Below the pieces are notes generated by a model. The model had not been told where the DNA came from. It saw nothing but the letters and a program-made list of their open reading frames with translations, and ran no database searches. Shown here piece by piece: positions 1-9,465 of a stretch of DNA of 64,000 nucleotides (the first letter of the stretch is position 1; the number at the start of each line of letters is the position of its first letter). The DNA comes from an uncultured Tenacibaculum sp. Lineage in GTDB: Bacteria > Bacteroidota > Bacteroidia > Flavobacteriales > Flavobacteriaceae. Location: positions 62,001 through 126,000 of the forward strand of contig NZ_CANMAX010000008.1 of NCBI RefSeq assembly GCF_947495995.1. Direction: 5' to 3'. The translations under genes and the position numbers were made by a program.

Positions 1-3000
1 CTAAACTCATCCAACGAATACTTCCCCATTGATCTATTGATAATAAATTATCGTTGTTTGGTGAATCATTAATAAAGAATGACGTTAAATCTCCTGTTAC
101 TTTAACTTGATAATCACCTGATGTTAAATAAGTATGAGAAATAGTTCCAGTAACTCCTGTTTCTAAAGTTCCATCTCCCCAATCGATATTATAAGTTCTA
201 CCGTTGGTAACTCCTGGATAAATAATCTCTTCATTTTCACTTGTTGTTCTCCAAGTAGTAATAAATGCATCTTGACTTTTACATTGTTGCCCTGCATCTG
301 TAAAATTCCATCCATTACTTGCTAAAAAATCTCGTTCAGTTCCTGAAACGCAATAATTAATTCCATTTGCTCCTAAATTAATGTTCTGTGGAATAGTTTC
401 ATCTCCTTGAATTGTAGCCCAACCAATAATTGTTTTATCATAATTTGAAGTAGAAAATGCTGTTCCACTTAACATGTTATTGGCACTATTCATATTACTA
501 ATATCCCAATCACTTAAATTTTCATTAAACAAAGTTGCTCCTTGAAAAGTACTTGTAAAATTCTCTATAGAACTTACATTCCAGTTCTTCATTTGTCCAC
601 CATTATCAACTAATTTTTTACAATCTTTAAAAGCTTCGAACATGTTTGTTACATTCGATAAATTAGGAGTATCAGTGGCATTTATAACAATATTTCCTGC
701 ACCTTCAAAAGCTCTATCAAATGAAAGCCATTTTCCAGTTCCCCATTGTTCTACAGAAAGCATCTTATTTCCTATGTTAATGAAATTATTAGTATATAAT
801 CTTGAAAAAGCTCCCGATATTTTTACTGTATATATACCTGGAGTTGCATAAGTATGAGAAGAATTACCTCCTCGATCTGTTTCTACTACTCCATCTCCCC
901 ATTCAATCGTATAATAAGAACCACTTCCGGAAGTACGAATTTGTATACTCTCATTAGTTCCTGTTGTTTCCCAAGTAGTAATAAATTTTGTTTCTTCAGC
1001 ACAAGATTGTCCGCCATCAGTAAAAGCCCAAGAATGCGCTGTTGCTAATTGATTTCTAGCATAAGCTCCGTTACAATATTGTAATGATGTAGAATTGAAA
1101 TCCATTCCAGTAGGAATTTTTGTTTCTCCAGCATCTAAACCTGCCCAACCAAATAAGGTTTCATCATAGTTAGCAACACTCATCCCTGAATTGTCTAGCA
1201 TTTTATTGATAAAACGCATTTCACTGATATCCCAATCTGCTAAACTTTGATTGAAAGCAGTGGCATTTTCAAACATTAACTCAAATAAATCAACTTTACT
1301 TACGTCCCAATTAGAAAGATCTTGATTAAAACTAGTTGCATTTCTAAAAACTGCAGATGCTGTTTTTAAATTATTGAACGTCCAATTTCCTACAGGTTGA
1401 TTAAACACTGCATTATCTGCAAACATAAAATCTATGGCTTCTGCCATTTGCATATTCCATCCGCTGATATCTCTATTGAAAGCTGTACCTTGAAAAGCAA
1501 AAGAAAAACTTTCAATTGTACTTACATCCCAATCTTTTAATTTGTCTTTAGCATCTGTAAAAGCTGTAACATTTTGAAAAATCGCTCCGATTGAAGTTGC
1601 TTGGGATAAATCTGGAATATCATCAGCATTTAATTCTAAATTAGAACATCCGTAGAAAGCAAAATCTAGATTAAACCACTTTTGTATTCCCCATTGATCG
1701 ATAGAGATTAACTTCTCTTTTCCATCACGATTAAAAAAGTACATCTGTGGAAAATCTTCATAAATTTTTACAGTATACGTTCCTGCAGTTGCATAAGTAT
1801 GTGTAGTATCACCTGTAAATCCAGATTCAATTGTTCCATCTCCCCAATCTACGGTGTAATTGTAAGTTGCTCCTCCAAAAGTGTAAATAGGAATAGACAA
1901 ATCTCCTGCTTCTACTTTCCATGTAGTAATAAACTTTTCTTCTTCTATTCCTTCAAATATATCACCTTCAAAAGTCCAAGTGTATGTATTTTTTAATGTT
2001 TCTCTGTACTCAGGATTTCCATAACCAACTTCTAAAGCTCCAAATCTAATATTGGTAGGAATTTGAGTTTCTCCAGCATCTAATCTTGCAAAACCTTGTA
2101 GTGTTTTATCGTAGTTTTCTACGGATAAAGCAGTAGCATCTAACATTCCAATAAAAGCAGTTCCACTAGAAATATCCCAAGAACTTAAATCTTGATTGAA
2201 CTCAAATGCTCCTCTGAAGGTATAAATGAAATCATATACTTTACTTACATCCCAATTATTTAAAGGTGAGTTAAATTTACCTGCACCAAGAAACATAGCA
2301 GACATATCTATTGTACCAGTAACATTTTCACCAATATTCCAATTATTTAAGTTTTCATTGAATACTGATGCACTTGAAAACATGTTATTAAAATCTGTTA
2401 CTTTACCAACATTCCAATTTCCAATATTAGCACTTGTTAATTTATTTGCACTGAAAAACATTCTAGACATGTTAGTTACATTGCTCGTATTCCATCCTGA
2501 AAAGTCTATAGTTCCAGCATTTCCGAGATTAAAACACTCAAAAAACATTGATGACATATCTGTAACATTAGAAAGGTATGGAATGTCTGTTGCGAAAACA
2601 TCTAAATTTCTACATCCATCAAATGCTGATTTAAAAGTTTGCCATTCCATATTTCCCCATTGATCAACTGATTCAATTTGTAGTGCCATTTTAGACAAAT
2701 TTGATAAAGATCTAATTGCTGGAAAAATTCCAAAAATTTTAATTTGATAAGTTCCTTGAGTTGTGTAAGTATGCGTAGCATTACCATTGTAATTACTAAC
2801 GATATTTCCATCTCCCCAATCTACTGTATAGTGATAATAATGAGAATCGTCGGTTGGTATTGTTACTTTCCTTCGATCTATTCCTGAAAGTCCATCTGCA
2901 TTAGTTTTCCAAGTAGTAATAAACTTATCTTCTTCTCGACAAGAATGTATATCTCCTGTAAAAGACCAATTGTAATCGTTTATTAATTTCAACCTTCCTT

Positions 3001-3973
3001 CTAAATCACAATATTTCATTGAAGATGAATTTGCTATTTCTATATTTAAAGGAATAGCTGTTTCACCTGCACTTAAAGTCGACCAACCTAAAATGGTAGC
3101 ATCATAATCTGCTACATTAAGTTTTGATCCAAAAAATATTTGTGATATTTCAGTTACGTTACTGATGTCCCAAGAACTTAAATCTTGACTAAATGATTCT
3201 GCTAAAAGAAATACTTGTCCGATTTCTTTAACCAAACTCATATTCCAATTATTTAATGGTTGATTAAAGTTTATTGCTTCTCTAAAAACAGCATTTGCGT
3301 ACTCTAAACTTGTCGTCGTCCAATTATTTAAAGGTTGATTATAATTAGAAGCTCCTTCAAAAAGAGAATCCATGAAACGAACATTACTTACGTTCCAATT
3401 ATTAATATTTTCATTAAAACCTGAAGATTTAAAAACTCCAGTAAGATTTTCAACATTTTCGATATCCCAGTTTCCAATTCGATCTTTTAAATCTTCCAGA
3501 TTTGTGGTTCCTTCAAACATAAAAGACATGTTTGTTACTAAACTTAAATCAGGGGTATCTGTAGCATTGATAACTAATTTTGAACAACCTGCAAATGCAT
3601 TTTCCATGGTTGTCCATTTGTTATTTCCCCATTTTTCGATAGATACTATTTTATCTTTATCCCCAGATTTATTGAAATACATTGCTGGAAAGTAAGATTC
3701 ATTAAAGAAATCTCCAGGAACTAAATTTATTTCAACAGTATGAATTCCTGGATTATCGAATGTTAATGTTGTATTTCCTCTACTGGTTACAAATCGAGGT
3801 AATTCTCCAGCTCCTTTTGTATATGATACTTGATAATTATAGGTTTCTCCAGCTTTAGTAGGAATAACAAAAGTTTCATTGGCTTTTGTAGTTTCTACTT
3901 TAAAAATAAATTGCGCATTTGAAACTTTAATAAAGAGAAAAAGAGATAGTAATAAGAGGTAATTTTTTTTCAT
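1..3973 (-). CDS. BspA-like (DUF285) / PKD-like modular surface protein, C-terminus beyond window
   Basis: The frame stays open from an ATG at 3973 to the left edge, about 1324 residues, so the C-terminus is missing. Residues 1-19 form a signal peptide ending in NAQ. The rest is a chain of modules. Each begins with a PKD-like strand region (FITTW, then WGDG, then HTYATPGTYTVKI-like residues) and continues with BspA-type repeats such as NNWDVSKV, FNQPL and WGNxxW. Module starts fall near residues 20, 353, 683, 998 and 1236. Each module ends with a YDxTLxGW and YCN segment before the next FITTW. BspA-like repeats occur in extracellular adhesion or binding proteins of Bacteroidota. A T9SS sorting domain is expected beyond the edge but cannot be seen. 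The gene is divergent from the TPR-HTH regulator at 4233, which may control it. The family assignment is firm; the ligand is unknown. Confidence 0.85.
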   Translation of the reverse strand, partial: MKKNYLLLLSLFLFIKVSNAQFIFKVETTKANETFVIPTKAGETYNYQVSYTKGAGELPRFVTSRGNTTLTFDNPGIHTVEINLVPGDFFNESYFPAMYFNKSGDKDKIVSIEKWGNNKWTTMENAFAGCSKLVINATDTPDLSLVTNMSFMFEGTTNLEDLKDRIGNWDIENVENLTGVFKSSGFNENINNWNVSNVRFMDSLFEGASNYNQPLNNWTTTSLEYANAVFREAINFNQPLNNWNMSLVKEIGQVFLLAESFSQDLSSWDISNVTEISQIFFGSKLNVADYDATILGWSTLSAGETAIPLNIEIANSSSMKYCDLEGRLKLINDYNWSFTGDIHSCREEDKFITTWKTNADGLSGIDRRKVTIPTDDSHYYHYTVDWGDGNIVSNYNGNATHTYTTQGTYQIKIFGIFPAIRSLSNLSKMALQIESVDQWGNMEWQTFKSAFDGCRNLDVFATDIPYLSNVTDMSSMFFECFNLGNAGTIDFSGWNTSNVTNMSRMFFSANKLTSANIGNWNVGKVTDFNNMFSSASVFNENLNNWNIGENVTGTIDMSAMFLGAGKFNSPLNNWDVSKVYDFIYTFRGAFEFNQDLSSWDISSGTAFIGMLDATALSVENYDKTLQGFARLDAGETQIPTNIRFGALEVGYGNPEYRETLKNTYTWTFEGDIFEGIEEEKFITTWKVEAGDLSIPIYTFGGATYNYTVDWGDGTIESGFTGDTTHTYATAGTYTVKIYEDFPQMYFFNRDGKEKLISIDQWGIQKWFNLDFAFYGCSNLELNADDIPDLSQATSIGAIFQNVTAFTDAKDKLKDWDVSTIESFSFAFQGTAFNRDISGWNMQMAEAIDFMFADNAVFNQPVGNWTFNNLKTASAVFRNATSFNQDLSNWDVSKVDLFELMFENATAFNQSLADWDISEMRFINKMLDNSGMSVANYDETLFGWAGLDAGETKIPTGMDFNSTSLQYCNGAYARNQLATAHSWAFTDGGQSCAEETKFITTWETTGTNESIQIRTSGSGSYYTIEWGDGVVETDRGGNSSHTYATPGIYTVKISGAFSRLYTNNFINIGNKMLSVEQWGTGKWLSFDRAFEGAGNIVINATDTPNLSNVTNMFEAFKDCKKLVDNGGQMKNWNVSSIENFTSTFQGATLFNENLSDWDISNMNSANNMLSGTAFSTSNYDKTIIGWATIQGDETIPQNINLGANGINYCVSGTERDFLASNGWNFTDAGQQCKSQDAFITTWRTTSENEEIIYPGVTNGRTYNIDWGDGTLETGVTGTISHTYLTSGDYQVKVTGDLTSFFINDSPNNDNLLSIDQWGSIRWMSL

Positions 3974-4084
3974 TTTGATGAGGTATAGAGATTATGTTTT
4001 TTAAATTGGTTTTTATAGTTTTTATGCACTTAAAAACTGAGTTCAAAGAAATAGATTAGTTCTAAAAGTCTATTAAAAAAATGA

Positions 4085-4104
4085 TAGACAAAAAACGGAC
4101 ATTT
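4085..4104 (-). promoter_or_regulatory. Paired GGACA direct repeat upstream of the BspA-like gene
   Basis: AGACA (4086-4090) and GGACA (4097-4101) lie 11 bp apart, about 112 nt upstream of the minus-strand start at 3973. Read on the minus strand this is TGTCCG followed by a T-run and TGTC. Nearly the same element, in the same orientation and at nearly the same distance, precedes the small gene at 38979-39149. Binding of a regulator is inference. Confidence 0.35.
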
Positions 4105-4175
4105 AATACCGTATTTGAATTCATTTAATTGAATTGCAAAGGAATTTTACCATTTTAAAAAATGCAAATTTTAGT

Positions 4176-4195
4176 GGTCGCAAAAGGTCGCAAAA
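4176..4195 (+). promoter_or_regulatory. Perfect tandem 10-bp repeat GGTCGCAAAA x2, candidate operator
   Basis: GGTCGCAAAA occurs twice back to back (4176-4185 and 4186-4195), ending 37 nt upstream of the regulator ATG at 4233, in the divergent intergenic region. A repeat of one helical turn is typical of head-to-tail binding by HTH proteins. A related GGTTGCAAAA lies upstream of the giant LRR gene near 17358. No clear TAnnTTTG element is visible here. Confidence 0.4.
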
Positions 4196-4232
4196 CTAGA
4201 AAATCTCCAATTTTATTCGGATATTGCGGCTT

Positions 4233-5897
4233 ATGAAGACATTTCGTTTTTTTTTAATCCCCGTATGTTTTTTTGTGCTGTCTTTTGCTTCGGCACAACA
4301 ACTTCAACATAAAAAAGATTCTATTACTTTTCTTTTAAAAAACGCATCAAACGATTCTCTTTATGTTACGCATGCAATGGATTTAGGAATTCTAACAGAC
4401 ACTTCTAATCCAACATTAGCTCAGCAATATTTTAATAACTCTTTAGATAAATTAAATTCAAACTACACTTACGCCAATAAGGAAGAAATGATTGCTTTGG
4501 CTTACGATTGTTTGGGAATTATAGAACGAAGAAAAGGTAATTTTGATACCGCTTTAGAATACTACTTAAAAGCTTTAAAAGTAAAACAACAAAGTAAAGA
4601 TCAAGCTAAAATTGGTCGATCTTATCATAATATAGCTATGCTATTTTCTGCCAAACGAGAATATGACAAGGCTATTTCTTATATGGAATTAGCACTTCCT
4701 TTAAGAACACACGACTCTATTGATTATGGAATTTCTTTACACAACTATGGAAATTTTTATTACAAGAAGAAAAACTATGATAAAGCTATAGAAGCTCTAG
4801 ATAAAGCTCAATTGTACTTATTAAATGATAAGATTCGTACAGCTGATGTAAATACTGTTTATGCAAGAATATATCGAGCAAAAAAACAATATAACAAGGC
4901 TTTAAGTATTTTAAAAACAAATCTCGGAATATACACAAAGTCTGAAAAAATAGAACGTAAAGCAACCACATATAAAAGCATAGCAACTTGTTATAGAAGA
5001 TTAAAAGAATATCGTAATGCTTTAATTTATTTAGACAGTTCTGAAATCCTTAGTCAACAATATGAAAACAAAAAAATAATCTCTCTGATTAATTTAGATC
5101 GATACAGAATTTATAAAGCTAAAAACGATTATAAAAAAGCTTTAGAAAAGTATCGTTTGTATAAAAAATATAACGACTCCGTATTTTCTTTAAAACAAAT
5201 TGAAAAAATAGCTGCTTTGGAGCTAGCATATCAAGAGGATAAAAAACTTTCTGTAGATAAACTTAGTTTTGAAACCAATAAAAAGCTATTGCAAGCTGAA
5301 GCTAAAAATCAACGTATACAAAAACAATTGTATGCTGCTTTATTGATTCTAACTTTAATTAGTTTGAGTGTTTTGTTTTTATTTTTCAGACAACGCCGTA
5401 AAGTATATCAAAATCAACTTAAAGAGCAAGAATTAGAAACTGAACTTTTAAATGAAAAAGTAGTTTCCCTTCGCTACAAGATTGACCGATTATTAGCCGA
5501 TCATAAAATGCGTTCTGATTTTAAAGAAGATTTATTGTTGAATGTAAAAAAACTACAATCTCAGAACAATTCAAAAGAACTTTTACAGCAATACCAATCG
5601 ATGTTATCTCAAATTGAACATCAGGTAAGAACTGAAAAACGTTTAGATGAAATCTCTAAAGAACAACAACTTAAAAACGAAGGTTTTGAATTAAAACTTA
5701 GTAAACTGTATCCGCAACTCACAAAATCTGAACGTGAAATTTGTAATCTTATCTACCTGAATTTAAGCATTAAAGAGATTATGAATATTAGAAACGTGAC
5801 ATTATCTTCTGTAAAATCGGCTCGTTATCGAATTCGAAAAAAATTAGAAATCCCTAAAGAAATAGAACTAGAATATTTTATTCAAAATATTCATTAA
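4233..5897 (+). CDS. Membrane-anchored TPR protein with C-terminal LuxR-like HTH (regulator)
   Basis: The ATG at 4233 is preferred over an in-frame TTG at 4224 because it begins directly with a signal peptide (MKTFRFFLIPV, ending SFASAQ). The 554-residue protein has about six tetratricopeptide repeats (roughly residues 70-330), one membrane helix near 366-386, a basic and coiled-coil stretch (QRRKVYQNQLKEQ onward), and a C-terminal helix-turn-helix near 490-554 (LTKSEREICNLI, then VKSARYRIRKKL). The layout implies a periplasmic TPR sensor and a cytoplasmic DNA-binding output in one chain. Such proteins are common in Flavobacteriaceae but mostly uncharacterised. It is divergent from the BspA-like gene and is the most distant of the four paralogues with this HTH type. 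The target is inferred to be local. Confidence 0.85.
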   Translation: MKTFRFFLIPVCFFVLSFASAQQLQHKKDSITFLLKNASNDSLYVTHAMDLGILTDTSNPTLAQQYFNNSLDKLNSNYTYANKEEMIALAYDCLGIIERRKGNFDTALEYYLKALKVKQQSKDQAKIGRSYHNIAMLFSAKREYDKAISYMELALPLRTHDSIDYGISLHNYGNFYYKKKNYDKAIEALDKAQLYLLNDKIRTADVNTVYARIYRAKKQYNKALSILKTNLGIYTKSEKIERKATTYKSIATCYRRLKEYRNALIYLDSSEILSQQYENKKIISLINLDRYRIYKAKNDYKKALEKYRLYKKYNDSVFSLKQIEKIAALELAYQEDKKLSVDKLSFETNKKLLQAEAKNQRIQKQLYAALLILTLISLSVLFLFFRQRRKVYQNQLKEQELETELLNEKVVSLRYKIDRLLADHKMRSDFKEDLLLNVKKLQSQNNSKELLQQYQSMLSQIEHQVRTEKRLDEISKEQQLKNEGFELKLSKLYPQLTKSEREICNLIYLNLSIKEIMNIRNVTLSSVKSARYRIRKKLEIPKEIELEYFIQNIH

Positions 5898-5998
5898 ACC
5901 CACATTTCACTTACTTTTCTTATAAATTTTATACAATTGAAACATTTACTTAGATGTATTATTTCACATTTTTTTAATATAAAATTTAGCTTTCAATT

Positions 5999-6029
5999 TT
6001 TGATACTAACAACTAATAGTATAATTTTG
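5999..6029 (+). promoter_or_regulatory. Bacteroidetes-type promoter for the TonB receptor/DUF4249 operon
   Basis: A -33 element TTTG (5999-6002), a 19-nt spacer and a -7 element TAATTTTG (6022-6029) match the TTTG/TAnnTTTG consensus exactly. This implies a leader of roughly 130 nt before the ATG at 6169. Confidence 0.65.
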
Positions 6030-6168
6030 TTTAAGTTTTCTTATAAAATCATTAAACAACTTTAAACAATTCATTATAAACTGTTTTACTGATTATTTAA
6101 GATAATAATTATTCAAATTTTAACTAAAAAAGTTAAACATAATACATTCAAAAAAGCAGTAACAAACT

Positions 6169-8538
6169 ATGAGAATTTATACAATTATCATATTGTTTTT
6201 AATTCCACTCTTAAGTTTTTCTCAAGATAAATTTACTATTAGTGGTACATTAAAAGACAAAGCTAACGGTGAAACCTTATTCGGAGCAACCGTGTTTTTA
6301 AAAGGTACAAGTAGAGGAACTATAACTAACGAATATGGTTTCTATTCACTTACCGCACCAAAAGGAAATTACACGTTAAGTGTTTCTTACATTGGATACA
6401 AACCTCTTGAAAAAGAAATTGAACTGACCAAAAACATAAAGTTTAATGCCGATTTAAGCGAAGACGCCAATATATTAGATGAAGTTGTGATTAGTGCAGA
6501 AGAAAGCAAAAAAGTAAATCTTCGTAGTCCACAAATGAGTGTCACTAAAATTAGCTCACAAACCATAAAACAGATTCCTGTTGTTTTGGGTGAAGTTGAT
6601 GTAATTAAATCAATTCAATTATTACCTGGTGTAACTAATGCTGGTGAAGGAGCTTCTGGGTTTAATGTCCGTGGTGGAGCTGAAGATCAAAATTTAATTT
6701 TACTAGATGAGGCAATTATTTATAATGCTTCTCACCTATTCGGTTTCTTTTCTGTTTTTAATAACGATGCTATTAAAGATGTAAAATTATATAAAGGTGG
6801 AATTCCAGCTAAATTTGGTGGACGTGTTTCGTCGGTTTTAGATGTTCGTCAGAAAGACGGAAACAATAAAGAATTTAAACTTACTGGTGGAATCGGATTA
6901 ATATCAAGTCGATTAACGGCCGAAGCTCCTTTATTTGGTGATAAAGGATCTTTCTTAGTTGCAGGTAGAGCTTCTTATGCTAATATTTTTCTTGCGCTAG
7001 CAAATAATGAAAATAGAGTTGGATTCTATGATTTAAACTTAAAAACAAACTACCAAATTAATGATAAAAACCGTTTATTTTTCTCGACTTACTTCGGAAA
7101 TGATGATGTAACATTTGAAAACTCTTTCTTTAACTCTTATGGAAACTTATCAGCAAATTTAAGATGGAATCACATTTTTAGTGATAAGTTATTCTCTAAC
7201 TTATCTGCTATTTACAGTCGATATAATTACGATTTACAACTAGAATTTGTTGGATTAGATTGGTTATCGCGTATCGATAATTACAATTTAAAATATGATA
7301 TCGATTATTACTTAAATGATAAGCTAAAATTCGATTTTGGAGTTAGCGGAATATATTACAAGTTTAATCCAGGTGAAATTCGTAAACTTACTCCTGCTTC
7401 TTCTATTAATGAAGAGTTCTTAGATAAAAAGTTCGCTGTTGAAACTGGAATTTATGCAAGTTTAGAACACAAAATATCAAATAACCTAACTGCAATGTAT
7501 GGTTTACGTTACAGTTATTTCAATAGATTTGGAAGTCAGGTTTTAAATACTTATGCTAACGATTTACCTGTAATTTATAATCCTACTTTAGGAATTTACG
7601 AACGTGCTAATCCTACAGGACAAATAACTTACGGAGATAAAGAAAGCATTGCTAGCTTCGGAAATTTTGAGCCAAGATTTGCTTTATCGTACCAATTAAA
7701 TGAAAAGTCATCTATTAAAACCAGTTATAATAGAATGGCGCAATATTTACATTTAATTTCAAATACAACTTCTGCTACACCTTTAGATATTTGGGCTCCT
7801 AGTGGAGAGTTTTTAAAACCACAAATTGCCGATCAGTATGCTATTGGTTATTTCAGAAACTTTAAAAATAATACGTATTCTATTGAAACAGAAACCTATT
7901 ATAAAACTGTAAAAAATCGTGTAGATTATATTAATGGTGCAGAATTAATTGCTCAAAACACTATTGAAAGAGAAATCTTAAACGGTGATGCTAGAGCTTA
8001 CGGACTAGAATTTTTATTACGTAAAAACAAAGGAGATTTAACAGGTTGGATTGCATATACACTTTCTAAATCTGAACAAAGAACATTAGGCGGACGTGCA
8101 GGTGGACCTGGTTTAAATAACGGAGATTGGTACAACACGCCTTTTGATAGAACTCACGATTTATCTGTAACTGGAAATTATAAAGTAAGCGATAACTGGA
8201 CTTTCAATGCGAATTTTGTTTTCCAAACTGGTCGTCCAGTTACTTATCCAAACGGACAATTTCAATATAATGGATTATCTATTCCTACATATTCTACAAG
8301 AAATGCAGATCGATTACCTGCATACAATCGTTTAGATATTTCTGCTACTTTAAAGCCTAGAAATAATAAAAATAGAAAATGGCAAGCAGAATGGGTTTTT
8401 GGTATTTATAACTTGTATTCACAAAGAAATGCTGCATCAATTAGTTTTGGTGTAAATAATCAATCTGGTTTAAATGAAGCTGAAAGAACTTCTATCTTCG
8501 GAATTACGCCTTCAGTAACTTATAACTTTAAATTTTAA
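6169..8538 (+). CDS. TonB-dependent receptor with carboxypeptidase-like N-terminal domain
   Basis: This 789-residue outer-membrane receptor should import a substrate using energy from TonB. A signal peptide (residues 1-18, ending LLSFSQ) is followed by a carboxypeptidase-regulatory-like beta domain (about 21-105, with GATVFLKGT and GTITNEYGFYSL). A plug domain (about 115-230) carries QLLPGV, FNVRGG, LLDEA and the KGGIPAKFGGR segment. The rest is a beta-barrel ending in an aromatic SVTYNFKF. It is translationally close (4 nt) to a DUF4249 lipoprotein, a recurring pairing in Bacteroidota in which the lipoprotein is thought to act as the surface partner. The pair differs from SusC/SusD, so the substrate need not be a glycan. 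No nearby enzyme identifies it. Confidence 0.9.
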   Translation: MRIYTIIILFLIPLLSFSQDKFTISGTLKDKANGETLFGATVFLKGTSRGTITNEYGFYSLTAPKGNYTLSVSYIGYKPLEKEIELTKNIKFNADLSEDANILDEVVISAEESKKVNLRSPQMSVTKISSQTIKQIPVVLGEVDVIKSIQLLPGVTNAGEGASGFNVRGGAEDQNLILLDEAIIYNASHLFGFFSVFNNDAIKDVKLYKGGIPAKFGGRVSSVLDVRQKDGNNKEFKLTGGIGLISSRLTAEAPLFGDKGSFLVAGRASYANIFLALANNENRVGFYDLNLKTNYQINDKNRLFFSTYFGNDDVTFENSFFNSYGNLSANLRWNHIFSDKLFSNLSAIYSRYNYDLQLEFVGLDWLSRIDNYNLKYDIDYYLNDKLKFDFGVSGIYYKFNPGEIRKLTPASSINEEFLDKKFAVETGIYASLEHKISNNLTAMYGLRYSYFNRFGSQVLNTYANDLPVIYNPTLGIYERANPTGQITYGDKESIASFGNFEPRFALSYQLNEKSSIKTSYNRMAQYLHLISNTTSATPLDIWAPSGEFLKPQIADQYAIGYFRNFKNNTYSIETETYYKTVKNRVDYINGAELIAQNTIEREILNGDARAYGLEFLLRKNKGDLTGWIAYTLSKSEQRTLGGRAGGPGLNNGDWYNTPFDRTHDLSVTGNYKVSDNWTFNANFVFQTGRPVTYPNGQFQYNGLSIPTYSTRNADRLPAYNRLDISATLKPRNNKNRKWQAEWVFGIYNLYSQRNAASISFGVNNQSGLNEAERTSIFGITPSVTYNFKF

Positions 8539-8542
8539 AACA

Positions 8543-9364
8543 ATGAAAAAATTAACTTATATCCTGTTTATAGCAATCAGTACTATTTTTTCATCTTGTA
8601 CTGATGTTGTTGATGTTGATGTTCCTAACGGTGGACCACGTTTAGTTGTTGAAGCTTCTATTAACTGGGAAAAAGGAACAACGGGTAACGAACAAACTAT
8701 TAAATTAAGTACTTCTACTGCGTTTTTTGATAGCAATCCTAATGTTCCTGTAATTGGAGCAACAGTAACTGTTACAAAAGAAAATGATGGTGCTCAGTTT
8801 ATTTTTGATGATCAAAATAATGGAGAATATACTACCACTAATTTTGATCCTGAAATTGGTACTGTTTATAATTTAGTTATTGTTTACAACGGAGAAACTT
8901 ATACAGCTTCGGAAACATTAATTGGTTTTACTGAAATTAATAGTGTTACTCAAGAAGATGGTTTTAGTGAAGATGAATATAGAGTTCGTGTACTTTTTGA
9001 TGATCCTGCAAATGAAGTAAATTACTATTTAGGTGAATTTATTCAAGAAAACTTAGCTGTGCCTTCATTAGCTTCTGTTCGAGATGAGTTTGTAAACGGT
9101 AACGAAGCTTTTGTTTTACATTTTGACGAGAAAAATGTTCCAGGAACAGAAATTGATATTAAAGTATTTGGAATTTCTGAAGAGTTCTATTTTTATATTG
9201 AACAGCTAATTCAGCAATCTGGAACTCAAGGTGGCGGTGGACCATTTCAAACTACTCCTGCACAATTAAGAGGGAATTGTGTGAATGCAAACGATCCTAA
9301 TGAAGAAGTTTTAGGTTTTTTCCGTTTAAGTCAGTTTGAAAGAACGAATTATACGGTTCAATAA
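8543..9364 (+). CDS. DUF4249 family surface lipoprotein
   Basis: The 273-residue protein has a lipoprotein signal with lipobox FSSC (Cys at about residue 19). The mature part opens TDVVDVDVPNG and RLVVEASINWE, followed by a beta-rich domain (IGATVTVTKENDG, then YTTTNFDPEIGTVYNL and YTASETL). This is the DUF4249 pattern of proteins partnered with TonB-dependent receptors. It starts 4 nt after the receptor stop, so the two are co-transcribed from the promoter at 5999. It probably caps or feeds the receptor at the cell surface. A bidirectional terminator follows. Confidence 0.85.
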   Translation: MKKLTYILFIAISTIFSSCTDVVDVDVPNGGPRLVVEASINWEKGTTGNEQTIKLSTSTAFFDSNPNVPVIGATVTVTKENDGAQFIFDDQNNGEYTTTNFDPEIGTVYNLVIVYNGETYTASETLIGFTEINSVTQEDGFSEDEYRVRVLFDDPANEVNYYLGEFIQENLAVPSLASVRDEFVNGNEAFVLHFDEKNVPGTEIDIKVFGISEEFYFYIEQLIQQSGTQGGGGPFQTTPAQLRGNCVNANDPNEEVLGFFRLSQFERTNYTVQ

Positions 9365-9410
9365 TGGATAAGAAGAAGCTTAAACAGTTTTATTCTTTAT
9401 AAAAAACAAA

Positions 9411-9437
9411 AAAATCCCACATTATCTGTGGGATTTT
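9411..9437. terminator. Bidirectional hairpin terminator
   Basis: AAAATCCCACA and TGTGGGATTTT form an 11-bp stem around TTATC, with A- and T-runs outside. It lies between the converging DUF4249 gene and the T9SS protein gene. Confidence 0.85.
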
Positions 9438-9465
9438 TTATTTGCAAAATGTTATATCTAAACAA

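Noticed and set aside
642..3695. Plus-strand open frames of 60-145 codons
   Set aside because: They overlap the minus-strand BspA-like gene along its whole length, recur at the same place in each module, and have no start context or homology.
4105..4145. AT-rich inverted repeat around TTGAATTCA upstream of the BspA-like gene
   Set aside because: Short imperfect arms in AT-rich sequence are expected by chance; there is no second copy.
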